From the NCBI GenBank assembly GCA_946811185.2, contig OX328098.1:22949084-23013083 (forward strand): DNA of 64,000 nt, read 5' to 3'. The notes under the pieces are model-generated. The model was not told the DNA's origin. It was given only the letters and a program-made list of their open reading frames with translations, and did not search any database. This DNA comes from Hippopus hippopus. Its lineage: Eukaryota; Mollusca; Bivalvia; Cardiida; Cardiidae. Position 1 is the first letter of the stretch; each line of letters begins with the position of its first letter. Both the position numbers and the translations under genes were made by a program. Below, piece by piece: positions 33,151 through 45,008 of this stretch.

Positions 33151-36100
33151 ATGGATACCATAATCCAGTGGAATTGTCGAGGTCTGAAGTCAAACTTTGA
33201 CGAACTTTCCCTTTTAATCAATGATCACAAACCAGTTGCTGTTTGTCTGCAAGAAACCTTCCTTAAATGGGAGGATGATATCACTATCAAATATCATTCC
33301 ATTTACAATAAGATTTTTACCGAAGGCAAAAAAGCCAGAGGTGGTGTTTCTATTGTTGTTAACAACAACATTCCTCATAAAGTTATCTCTCTTAATACAA
33401 ACTTGCAAGCTGTTGCCATCAGGTTATCTTTACACAGTGCTGTTACACTGTGTTCTTTATATCTTCCCCCGAGCACACCTATCAATGAGACCAATCTGAA
33501 TGATCTCATTTCCCAATTGCCATCCCCCTATATTCTTGCTGGTGACTTTAATGGTCACAATGTTATGTGGGGTTTCGATGACACTAACCAGAGAGGTTTA
33601 CAGTTGGAGAGCTTCATTTCGAACAACTCTTTGTCTTTCATGAATGATAACAAGTCAAAAACCTACTTGCATCCAGCAACTGGATCTTACTCTTCCATTG
33701 ATTTAACCTTATGCAGCCCAGTCTTACTTCCCAATTTCACCTGGAAAGTGACTGAGGATTTGTGTGGAAGTGATCACTTCCCCATTATCTTTTCATCTAC
33801 ACAACCATCCAGCAATGTACGACCGCAGAAATGAAAGCTTTCCAAAGCCAATTGGAATAAATTTGAAACCCTCTGTGAACAGACCATTACACATGACAAA
33901 TTTGGAGATTGCAATGATCCTGCAAAACTTTTTACTTCCCTATTAATTGATGCAGCTAAACAGTCCGTCCCTCAGACCTCGACAAATCCAAAACGTCCTG
34001 ACAAGCCTTGGTACAATGATGATTGTAAACAGGCTGTCAGAGACAGAAAACAAGCCCTTAGAAAGTTTAACCTCAGGCCTACCAAAGAAAACCATAACTT
34101 ATTCCGTATTTCCAGAGCAAAGGCTCGACGAACCATTAGAGAAAGTAAGCGCAAGGCTTGGAGACAATATGTCTCTAAATTAAATAGTAGAACTACTACT
34201 AAAAAAACCTGGGACATGATCAGAAAGATCAATGGCAAAGGCCAGCCCCCTCTTAGTCACCTTGAAGTTAACAATACTTCGTTGGAATCACCCCCAAAAT
34301 ATAGCTGATGCTCTCGCCGACACCTTTTGCAAAAAGTCTTCCTCTGCAAACTATTCTGAAAAGTTTCAGAGGAATAAAGCCAGAGAAGAAAAGAAAAAAC
34401 TTAATTTCTATTCTTCTAATTCAGAGCATTATAATAAACTCTTCACCTTTAAAGAATTAAAATCTGCTCTGAATAAAGCTCACGATTCTTCTCCTGGCCC
34501 AGATAAAGTTCATTACCAGTTTTTAAAACACTTACCTTTTACTTCTCTCTCAGTTTTACTTGATATTTTCAATGATATCTGGCAGTCAGGAGATTTTCCT
34601 TCATCCTGGCGGGAAGCACTAGTCATTCCTATCCCAAAACCTGGCAAGGATACTAGTGACCCAGCTAACTATCGGCCAATAGCTCTTACAAGTTGTCTCT
34701 GCAAGACCTTAGAACGTATGGTCAACGACAGGCTTGTTTGGTTTTTAGAGAAAAACAACCTCATCGTTGATGTACAGAGTGGATTTCGACGCCAACGTGG
34801 CACCATAGATCATCTTGTCCGCTTTGAAACCTTTGTCAGAGAAGCCTTTATTAATAGACAGCATGTAGTATCTGTCTTTTGCGACCTTGAAAGTGCTTAC
34901 GATACGACTTGGAAATATGGAATTCTTAAAGACTTGCATGACTTTGGTCTTCAAGGCCATCTTCCTCTTTTTATTTCAGCCTTCTTGGATGAACGTCTTT
35001 TCCGCGTCCGAGTTGGTAATACTCTCTCGGGAGCCCGTGAACAGGAGATGGGTGTACCCCAAGGATGTATTCTCTCTGTTACACTTTTCAGTGTGAAAAT
35101 AAACAGTATAGTTAAAGCTATCTGTCCCGGTGTAGACTGTTCCCTTTATGTTGATGACTTCGTTATATGCTTCAGATCTCGAAATATGAATATTATTGAG
35201 AGACAACTTCAACAGTGTCTCAACAAGCTCCAAACATGGTCTGATGAAAATGGCTTCAAATTTTCAAAGTCCAAAACTAAGTGCATGCACCTCTGTAATC
35301 TACAAGGTGTTCATCCAGACCCTGAACTGTATTTGGACAAAACTAAAATTGAAGTCGTTTCTGAGTTTAAATTTCTTGGAGTCATCTTTGACAGAAAGCT
35401 TTCCTTCCTTCCTCACATCACTGCACTTAAAAAGAAGTGCAAGAAGGCTCTTAATCTTCTTAAGGTTGTGGCCCATTCTGAATGGGGAGCAGACCGTAAA
35501 GTCCTCTTGCGGCTTTATCGGTCTTTAGTTCGCTCCAAATTAGACTATGGATCTATTGTATACGGATCTGCCCGTAAATCTTACCTGAAAATTCTCGATT
35601 CTATACACCATGAAGGTCTGCGTCTTGTACTTGGAGCTTTCAGAACTTCTCCCGTCAATAGTCTGTATGTTGAGGCTAATGAACCTTCTCTTTCTTACAG
35701 GAGGGAAAAACTCTCGCTTCAATATCTTTTAAAACTGAAGTCCAATCGTTTTAATCCAACTCATAATGTTGTTTTTAAACCTCAATATAAACATCTTTTT
35801 GAAAGGAAACCAAATGTTATTCCTCCATTTGGTATCCGCATGGAGCCCACTGTAGATAACCTTGGCATAGACACTGAGTCTATTGCCGACTATAAAATCT
35901 CTGAAATCCCTCCATGGACACTAAACAGTGCAGAATTCAGATTTGACCTTGCATCTGACAAAAAGTCTGTCACGGATAGAACTGTGTTTCATGCTAGATA
36001 CAACGAGATAAAGGAGCATTATTTTTCCTTCAAACCCATCTATACAGATGGATCTAAAGAGGGAAATTCTGTAGCAGCTGCCGCTGTTTATGGACAAAGG

Positions 36101-36829
36101 AGCCTAAAGTGTCGCCTTCCAAACAACTCCTCTATCTTCTCTGCTGAAATTAAAGCAATTGATCTTGCCCTTAATCTAGCTGAACGTTCTAATTGCAACC
36201 GTTTCATTATCTTCTCGGACTCTTTGTCAACATTACAAGCCCTTTCAAATCAATGCCTTGAGAATCCCTTAATCTGTAGTTTACTCGAAAGGATCTCACA
36301 AATTTCTTCTATGAATAGATTGGTGTTCTGCTGGCTTCCAAGTCATGTAGGCATCAAAGGCAATGAAAATGCCGATAGGTCTGCCAAATCTGCACTTAAC
36401 CTTCCCATTTCAGATTTTAAAGTTCCACACACTGATTTTAAATCCTCCGTTTTAACACATATCCAATCTTCTTGGCAATCCCAGTGGGATGCTGATGTTT
36501 TCAATAAACTGCATTCAGTTAAACCGTCCCTTGGCGAATGGTACCCCGTTTACAGGTCCGTTCGTCGAGAAGAAGTGATAATTGCACGACTTCGAATTGG
36601 CCATTCACGCATCACACATTCCTGGCTCTTGACCAGAGACGATGCCCCTGAATGTATTCCATGCAATGCATCCTTTTCTATAAAACATATCCTACTAGAT
36701 TGCATTGACTTTCAGCCAGTTCGTTCAGAATATTTCAACGTCGATAGTTTAAAGAATCTTTTTGATTCTGTCAGCGTTGAATCTATTATCGCTTTCATAA
36801 AAGAGATTGGCATTTACAATAAACTGTGA
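33151..36829 (+). pseudogene. LINE copy D ORF2 (endonuclease-RT-RNase H), one stop and one frameshift
   Basis: It starts at MDTIIQWNCRG, with 19 open codons before it. The endonuclease motifs QETF, GDFNGH and GSDHFPI are intact. TGA at 33832-33834 replaces a TGG seen in copy B. The frame then runs on to about 34290, where an extra C in TCACCCCC (TCACCCC elsewhere) shifts it. From 34232 the new frame is open to 36829 and holds RT (SGFRRQRGTIDHL, VPQGC, YVDDF), RNase H (YTDGSKEG, SAEIKAI, FSDSLSTL, NENAD) and the CCHC. All catalytic residues I can place are present. One change in RT motif A is FCDLESAYD rather than FFDLESAYD. Confidence 0.93.
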
Positions 36830-39714
36830 TATTTACTGTTGAGTTTCTTACCCATCTTTTTACATTCTTTATACGCCTTTATATTAGATATCTTGTCAGC
36901 TGAGTCATAGTCTTACCTTTTTTAATCTAAAACTTAGTATACTGATCCCATTGGAGGCTCCACACTTAACCAGTTATAACACTCATTTCCAAGGAAAAAT
37001 AATATTCACAGTATTACCTTTTTAATCTAATATTTAGGAGTAGGCAGGGATGTCCAGCCAGTCAATATCATATTTTATGGACATTAAAACTTTTGAGTAG
37101 ATAGGGATTGCCCTGTCACTCAATAATGTCCCTTATGCATATTATACATAATCCTTCTTAATTCAACCCTTTTACTATTATCAATGTATTCAAACCTTTT
37201 TCAGTTTAAAAATTCCACTTTATTCATCTTTTAACACAGATATGCGCGCTAAATGACCAAAGGTGTCGATGCGCCATAAAACAACATTCATTCATTCATT
37301 GATGGTATTATTGAGTGACCCCTCTAGTGACCATTCTTTGGGATTGTGACACCTACCCCAGTAGTGCATTATGTACAGTGGATATTGGGGATAAAATAAA
37401 CAGTAAGCTTTAGTGGGGCAGTACCACCAGACCCAAGAATTTTTTTTTCTCTTTTTATCCACGCGGTAAAATCACAAAAAACATACTTATTGACCGACCC
37501 CTCTGCAGCCCCTTTTAAGGCATTGTGACACCTACGCATATAGTTTTTTATTTAAAGTGCATATCAAGGATAATAAAAATAATAGGCTTCACTGGGGCAG
37601 TACCACTAGACACATTTTTTTTTTTTTTTTTTTTCCTGTGGCAAAATTACAAATTTAACATTTTTATTGAAGACACAAGAAATTTTTTCTTTTGTTTTTC
37701 TATTCCTGAGGCAAAATTACAAATTTAACGTACTTAATGAACAGCCCCTCAAAAGCCCCTTTATTGGGATTGTGACACCTACTCCTATACCCCATTATTT
37801 ACAGTGGATATCTGGGATAACAAAACAAATAAGACTGAGTGGGGCAGTAACACCAGACACAGGATTTTTCTACTATCTTTTTATGCTTGACACAAAAGAA
37901 CAACTTTGATGATGTTATTGACTGACCCCTCTGGGGCCCATTTATTGGAATTGTGACACCTACCCCTGTAGCCCATTACGTAGAGTTGATATTAGGGATA
38001 ACAAAAACAACAAGCTTTAGTGGGGCAGTACCACCAGGCCCAGGAATTTTTTCTTCTCTTTCTATCCCTATAATAGAATCAGAAATAAAACGTAATTATT
38101 GACCCACACCTCTGCAGCCCTTTTCGAGGGATTATGACACTTACCCATACAGCTTTTTATGTACAATGCCTATCAGGGATAATAAAGACAATAAAATTTA
38201 GTGGGGCAGTACCACTGGACACAAGATTTTTTGTTTGTTTTTGGTTTTGTTTTCTATTTCCACAGCAAAATTACAAATTTAACATACTTATTGACCAGCC
38301 CCTCTAGGGCCTATTCATTGGGATTGTGACACCTACCCTTATACCCCATTATTTACAGTGGATATCAGGGATAACAAAACAAATAAGATTGAGTGGGGCA
38401 ATACCACCAGACACAGGATTTTTCTGCTTTCTTTTTATCCTTAAGACAAAATAACAACTTTGATGTTGTTATTGACTGACCCCTCTGGCGCCCATTTATT
38501 GGGATTGTGACACCTACCCCTGTAGCCCATTATGTACAGTGGATATTAGTGATAATAAAAACAACAAGCTTTAGTGGGGCAGTACCACAAGACCCAAGAA
38601 TTTTTTTCTCTTTCATTCCCTATGGTAAAATCAGAAATAAAACATAGTTATTGACCGACCACTCTGCAGCCATTTTCAAGGGATTGCGAGACCTACCCAT
38701 ACAGCTTTTTTTCTTACAGTGCATATCAGGGATAATTAAAATGATAAGCTTTAGTGGGGCACTACCACAATAGACAAGATTTTTTTTGTTTGGTTTTTCT
38801 AATCCTGAGGCAAATTACAAATTTAATGTACTTATTGACCAGCCCCTCTAGGGCCCCTTCATTGATATTGTGACACCTACCCTTATACCCTATCATTTAC
38901 AGTGGATATCAGGGATAACAACAGCAATAAGATTGAGTGAAGCAGTACCACCAGACACAGGAATATCTTTTGTTGTTCTATTCTAGAGGCAAAATTACAA
39001 ATATCACATAATTATTGACTAACCCCTGTCAGGCCCTTTCATTGGGATTGTGACACCTGTCACTGTAGCCTATTATTTTTAGTTGATATAAGTGATAACA
39101 AAAACATAGGCTTCAATGGGGCAGTACCACAAGAAACAAGAATTTTTTTGTTTTGGTTTTGGTTTTCCATCCCTAAGCCAAAATTACAAGTATGCCATAA
39201 GTATTGACAGACCCCTCTGGAGCCCTTGAGTGTGACACCTAAGCCTATAGCCCATTATTTACAGTGGTTATCAGGGATAATAAAAACAATTAGCTCAGTG
39301 GGGCAGTACCACCAGACACAAGTTTTTTTTTTTTTTTTGTTTCCTTTTATTTTTCAATTCCAGAGGCAAAATTACAAATATGATGTACTTATTGACCAGC
39401 CCCTCTGGAGGCCCTTTATTGGGATTGTGACACCTACCCCTAAAACCCATTGTCTACAGTGAATATCAGGGATAATTAAAACAATAAGATTGAGTGAGGC
39501 ATTACCACCAGACACAGGATTTTTCTTATTTTCTTTTATCTTTGAGACAAAAATAACAAATGTTATGTTATTATTGAACGACCCCCATCAGGGACCCATA
39601 AATTGGGAATTCGACACCTACCCCTGTAGCCCATTATTTACATGGGATATCAGGGATAATAAAAACAATAAGCTTCAGTTGGGCAGTACCACCAGACACA
39701 TTTTTTTTTTTTTG

Positions 39715-41155
39715 AGTTTCTTTCTCTGAAGGAAATATTACAAATTCAACGTAAACATTTACAGACCCCTCTGGAGGCCCTTTATTAAGATTGTGACACC
39801 TACCGCTAAATCTTATTATATACAGTAGATATTAGTGATTATCAAAACAATAAGCATCAATGGGGCAGTACCACCAGACACATGAAATTTCTTCTTTGCC
39901 TGAGAGAAAATGACAAGTATGACATTATTATTGTCCTACCCCATAGGGGCCAATTATAGGGATTGTGACACCTATCCTTGTAGCCCATTATTTACAGTGG
40001 ATATCAAGCATAAAAAAAAACAATAAGCTTTAGTGAGGCAGTACCACCAGACGCAAGAATTTGTTTTGAATTCTATCTATGAGGAAAATTTACAAATACA
40101 TGTATAACGTAATCGTTCACCGACCCCTCTGTAGCCCCTTTACAGGGATTTTGATACCTAACCCTATGGCTTATTATATACAGTAGATATTAGTGATAAT
40201 TAAAACAATAAGATTCAGTGGGGCAGTACCACCAGACACATGGAATTTCATTTGTTTTTATATACCTGAGAAAAAATCACAAATATGGCCCTATTATTGA
40301 CGGACCCCTCAGGAACCTATTCATTGGGATTGTGACACCTACCCCTGTAGCCCATTATTTACATGGGATATCAGGGATAATAAAAAACAATGAGCTTCAG
40401 TGGGGCAGTACCACCAGACACAATTTTTTTTATTTCTTTCTCTGAAGGAAATATTACAAATTCAACGGAAACATTTACCGACCCCTCTGGAGCCCCTTTA
40501 TTGAGATTGTGACACTAACCCCTTAAGCTTATTATATACAGTAAATATTAGGGATTATCAAAACAATAAGCATCAATGGGGCAGTACCACCAGACACATG
40601 AAATTTCTTTTTATTCTATGCCTGAGAGAAAGTGACAAGTATGACATTATTATTGACCCACCCCATAGGGGCCAATTATAGGGATTGTGACACCTATCCT
40701 TGTAGCCCATTATTCACAGTGGATATCAAGCATAAAAAAAAAACAATAAGCTTAAGTGGGGCAGTACCACCAGAAACAAGAATTTGTTTTGAATTCCATC
40801 CCTGAGGAAAATTTACAAATACATGTATAATGTAATCATTCACCAACCCCTCAGGAGCCCCTTTACAGGGATTGTGACACCTTACCCTATGGCTTATTAT
40901 ATACAGTAGATATTAGTGATAATCAAAACAATAATATTCAGTGGGGCTGTACCACCAGACACATGGAATTTCATTTGTTTTTATATACCTGAGAAAAAAT
41001 CACAAATATGACCCTAATTTTGACGGAGCCCTCAGGAACCCATTCATTGGGATTGTGACACCTACCCCTGTAGCCCATTTTTTACATGGGATATCAGGGA
41101 TAATAAAAACAATGAGCTTCAGTGGGGCAGTACCACCAGACACAAGATTTTTAAT
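39715..41155. repeat. Tetrameric higher-order repeat zone of the satellite
   Basis: The block 39725-40440 recurs at 40441-41155, a shift of 716 bp or four monomers, with matching private features: TCTGAAGGAAATATTACA, GCATCAATGGGGCAG, AATTATAGGGATTG, TATGGCTTATTATATACAG, CACATGGAATTTCATTTG. This differs from the trimeric order to its left. Confidence 0.8.
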
Positions 41156-41884
41156 CACCCCCTCTGCAGTCCCTTTACAGGGATTGTGACACCAACCCAT
41201 ACAGTCAATTATTTAAATTGGATATTAGGAATAATGAAGAAAATAAGTTTAAAAGGGGCAGTACCACCAGACACAGATTTTTTGTTTGTTTGTTTGTTAT
41301 TCTTTCCCTTAGGCATAATTACATGTATGACATTATTATTGACCAGCCCCTATAGGGCCCAATTATTGGGATTGTGACACATATCCCTCCAGCCCATTAC
41401 TTACAGTGGATATCAGGGATGATAAAAACAAGAAGCTTCAGAGGGGCAGTACCACCAGACACAGTTTTTTTTCTTTTGTTCTGTTTTTCTTTTCCCGGGG
41501 CAAAATTACAAATATGACGTTATTATTGACCATCCCTCTTAAGGCCCATTCATTGGGCAGTCATACACATACCCTTTAGGCCATCATTTACAGTGGGTGT
41601 CAGAGATAATATACAATAAGCTTCAATGGAGCAATCCCACCAGACCACACAGGATTTTTTTTTATGTATTAGGCAAAATTAGAAATACCTGTATTCATGA
41701 CATAATTATTGCCCAACCTTTCTTCAGCCCCTTTATTTGGGTTGTGACACCAACCCTATAATTTTTATTTCTATAGTGCATATCAGGGAAAAAACAATGA
41801 GCTGTAGTGGGGCAGTACCAGCTATCACAGGAATAATTTTGTCTTTTTACCTCTTAGGCAATATTACCTTTATTAGAAATTGAG

Positions 41885-42410
41885 GTACATGCAGGTAGTG
41901 TGGTCAGTAGGAAGGAAGCATGGGTCTAATCTGGTCTGTATGTAAAAAGGTAGTTAGAAATGCAGGCAGGCATGCAAAAAGCAAGCAGGCAGGAAGGCAG
42001 ATAAGTGAGTTATAGGTCAATTAGTCAGTAGATAGGCAGGTGTGTCTGTAGGTAGTAGACAGATTGGTAGGAAGGTGGGTTGGTTGGTAGGTTGTTGGAT
42101 AGGTATGTTAGTAGGTAGGTTGGTCGTTTGATAGGTAGGTAGGTTGTTGGTTGGTATATCAGTCAATAGGTCATAGGTAGGTAGGTAGGTTGGTAGGTAT
42201 GTTGTCGGATTGGTATGTCAGTAGGTTTGTCGGTAGGTAGGTATGTCAGTAGGTAGGTTGGTCGGTTGATAGATAGGTAGGTTGGTAGGTAGGTTTTAGG
42301 TTGGTAGATCGGTCGAGAGTTCATAGGTTAGGTAAGTAGGTTGTCAGTTGGTTAGTCTTTTGATAGGTCTTTAGTTAGGTAGGTAGATGGGTAATTAGGT
42401 AATTTCATGT
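41885..42410. repeat. GTAG/GTTG-type microsatellite tract
   Basis: About 500 bp are built of imperfect 4-bp units (GTAGGTAGGTTGGTAGG and variants with GTCG, GTAT). It lies between intact and decayed satellite monomers. Confidence 0.9.
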
Positions 42411-42788
42411 TTTTCTATTTTATTGATTGAAACAACCTGTCCAGGGCTACCCAATGTGTTTTGTGACACCTATCCTAATGCCCAATTTTCATAGTATAGG
42501 TATTATGACAGGTATTATGAATTACGTTTGATGGGGCAATGCCTCCAGTAATCAATGTTTACTCTTTCTAAGATATTACATTAATCTACAAGTAGCAATT
42601 AATAGGCCTGCATTTACCAACCTTCTGGAACTTCCTATTTATGCTCATTACAAACACAATCAGTGGGGCAATACCTCATGTCAATAATTTAGCAGATTTA
42701 CAATGAACTGACTCAGGTTGAACCCATTCTTAGGGATTGTGACACATACCCTTGTAGCCCAGTACATAAAGTAGGTATCCTGCATAAT

Positions 42789-42867
42789 TTCTCCTTTTCA
42801 CACATTGTTTTCAAAAGCCTCTTTTCTTCCGGTAGTTAAAACTTGGGATTGTGTGGTAAGAGGTTAA
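42789..42867 (-). mobile_element. M1 element, half copy
   Basis: Only one half is present: TCTCCTTTTCACACATTG, TTTTCAAAAGCCTC, then GGGATTGTGTGGTAAGAGG with TTAA after it. It marks the right edge of the decayed satellite. Confidence 0.7.
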
Positions 42868-44919
42868 CATAACGATATCAAGCTAACCGTTCTTGGGCGT
42901 CTCTATTATAATTGTGACATCAAATCTCTTGAAGATGACGTCATGAGAACGTCACACGCTCCTAATGTAGGGAAAGAATTTATTTGAAATGTGATCAACA
43001 TAATAATTGTGTATTCAGAGGTTCGTGTTTTATACTTTTTTCGACAACATATATTTCACCTAATTTCGATATAGCAATGGGCATAAGTGCAAAGGAAAGA
43101 GCCTATTTACCGGTATTCTTATCTCTGTTCCCTGTCTACGATTTTTAAAAGATAAGATTTACTGCAATACTTAGATCTATCCTCAATTAAATTCATTCAA
43201 CCATTCTCTTCAATAAATAAGTTTGCGTAAAGCATGGTAGTGCAGAAGCAGATAAATTATAGGCAAATTTACTTATTATAGCATTCTTACCTTCTCAAAA
43301 TTGTGATCAAAATCGCTATTTGCCGATTTTATTTAGTGTCGAACTGATCATGGGTCGAATAGTCCAGTGATCGTCAATGCAGAGTTACCGTTATTGTTCT
43401 TATTGGGAAAAGCTTACTGGGAGAACGCTTGATTTCGGTTGAACAGCCTGCTGAAAAAAAGAATACACCCAAGGAGCGTCTAGAAACGCAAAGCGTATAT
43501 GAAACAAAGCGCCAGGGCCCCTATCAGCAAAATTGGAAGGATGATTTCAAAAGGATACTTTATGACGAATTTTGAACCATTAGGCCCCTTCGTCACTGGA
43601 TTAATGCAGTAACTTAAAACTATGTACATGCTATTAAAAAACATGATATACATGCTATACTGTAATTCTACCATTTCTACAGCTGCTCAGTTGTTACTTT
43701 TGTTATAAATTTTGGCGTATTAGAGGTGGGAGAAATATTGAGATTTTAGACCCCTGACCATTTAGACCCCACTTTTCTTTCCTATTTAGTGTGACACTCT
43801 TGGGACACTCATATCCCATATTTCAGTTTTTCAGATCCCTATAATATGTCTTACATGCTTGGCAGATATTTTTAGCACTTTGTAGGAATGGTGGCCATTG
43901 CACAACATGGTACTTATACAGTTGTCAGCACTGAATTTCTTGTGACACAGGCCTATATCTGTTTTCTTTTCACATGTATACATACATACTTTACTGATAG
44001 CCCATCTGTATTTAGTCATTTTTTATTGTATCGCACAAAAAAGTCCATAATTATCTGGGTCGTATTCTACAAAACAAAGCATACAAAATGCTGATGAATC
44101 TAACTTATTCAATAAAAATCAAATGAAATAATAAAAAGAAGTTGATCAATCAGAACTTACTTTTTTGTAACTTCGGAGGGATCCCTAATAATCAGGAGGG
44201 CACCCAGATAATAAAGTTACCTAGGATTCCTGCTGGATCCCAAAGAAAAAAAAAAAAAAAAAAATTAGTGTCGAACCCTGTAAAGCCGATGAATTTGCTG
44301 AATTTCGGCTTTACATTGGATTGTTATGACTCGGGTATGTTGTCAGAAATTTATGGGTTGCCTAATTTTTTCACAAGTAGATGCAAAAAAAACGACTAAA
44401 TTGCACAAATATACAACTCGTTCCAAGGCATACCACTGCACCAATACATTTCTTACCCAATTAGATCTCGGCGGCAGTAAAGCTTGACCAAGTACATGTA
44501 TATTTTATAACCTCAAGGGTGATTCCGATTTATTCTATTCTATACATACAACGTAGGCATGAGAATATGCATTTAGAACAGCAAAGATGAAAGGCACTAC
44601 ACTCCAGAAATGCAAATTAAATGAATTACAAAACTAGAGTCTATAAACATAATTTTTGAACAACAGTCTATCATAAAAATTATTTCACTTGTATTTTATA
44701 TCTAATGGCAGTATTTTTCTCTAAAAATCCACTTTTTCCCAGTGCAAAAAAAGCTTAATATATTAGAAATGATCTATTTTATTAAGAAAAGTTTAATATT
44801 ATTTTCTCCAAAGTGCAAATATAATGTATTTTGGCAAATAATGAGAAAGGAGTTTCAGGGGATTTGCATGCAAGGAGATGGCTTCAAAGGTGTTTAGAAT
44901 TGCTGAAATTCAATTTCGG
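42868..44919. other. Unassigned AT-rich region
   Basis: I see no gene, RNA or recognised repeat over about 2 kb. A poly-A run stands near 44245-44263. Short ORFs here have no recognisable domain. Confidence 0.4.
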
Positions 44920-45008
44920 CCGGGGGGGGCTTCGCCCCCCTGGTGCCCCTACCAGGGCGTTGCCCTGGACCCACAAGGGGGCCGCCTAGGCCCCCTTGAC
45001 CCCCGGCC
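44920..45008. repeat. GC-rich hairpin cluster
   Basis: An abrupt GC-rich island in AT-rich DNA is built of successive perfect hairpins: GGGGGGCTTCGCCCCCC, CAGGGCGTTGCCCTG and GGGGGCCGCCTAGGCCCCC, bracketed by GGCCGGGG and CCCCCGGCC. Similar hairpin islands occur scattered in many eukaryotic genomes; their origin is unclear. Confidence 0.8.

Larger units (their letters stand above)
30938..37298 (+). mobile_element. LINE copy D, full length, inserted in satellite
   Basis: This 6,361-bp copy starts TACCCCCAGCTGGG and ends in an ATTC tail. It has an 11-bp duplication TTGATGGTATT (30927-30937 and 37299-37309; two T may belong to the tail). ORF1 is intact and ORF2 has one stop and one frameshift. 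The 3' UTR lacks about 80 bp around 36934 (the TTAATGGGAGG hairpin block). The 5' UTR middle and ORF1 N-terminal half belong to a lineage different from B and C, whereas the rest matches A and B. Confidence 0.95.
28740..38960. repeat. Trimeric higher-order repeat zone of the satellite
   Basis: Monomers fall into three types by diagnostic words: a (CTGCAGCCCC.. then CATACAGCTTTTTA), b (CTAGGGCCCCTTC.. then ATACCCCATTATTTACAG, ATTGAGTGGGGC) and c (CTGGGGCCCATTTATT.. then GTAGCCCATTATGTACAG). They recur in the order a-b-c with period about 535-551 bp (type-a marks near 30036, 30571, 37505, 38114, 38665). Near 29850-30036 type a occurs twice in a row. The order is kept across LINE D (type b before it, type c after it), so D went into an already-formed array. 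Confidence 0.8.
26340..42790. repeat. Satellite array, monomer near 180 bp, with several insertions
   Basis: Dozens of direct repeats each contain GATTGTGACACCTACCC, then CCCATTATTTACAGTGGATA, GGGGCAGTACCACCAGACAC, a T-rich tract of variable length and a TTATTGACC..CCCCTCT block. Spacing of the first motif is about 175-190 bp. The core is about 26690-41860; monomers outside it (26340-26690 and 42420-42790) are badly decayed, as expected at array edges. Inserted later: H1 (27598-28715), LINE F, LINE D and the GTAG tract. Subtracting these leaves about 8 kb, or roughly 40-45 monomers. No frame is maintained across monomers, so the short ORFs here are by-products. Confidence 0.95.

Noticed and set aside
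39226..41377. Open frames of 60-82 residues within the satellite
   Set aside because: They are the same monomer read in different frames, broken by poly-T and indels; no frame is kept from unit to unit.
26340..42790. CRISPR-like array of regular repeats
   Set aside because: Whole 180-bp monomers repeat with variation throughout; there is no short identical repeat with unique spacers, and the DNA is eukaryotic.
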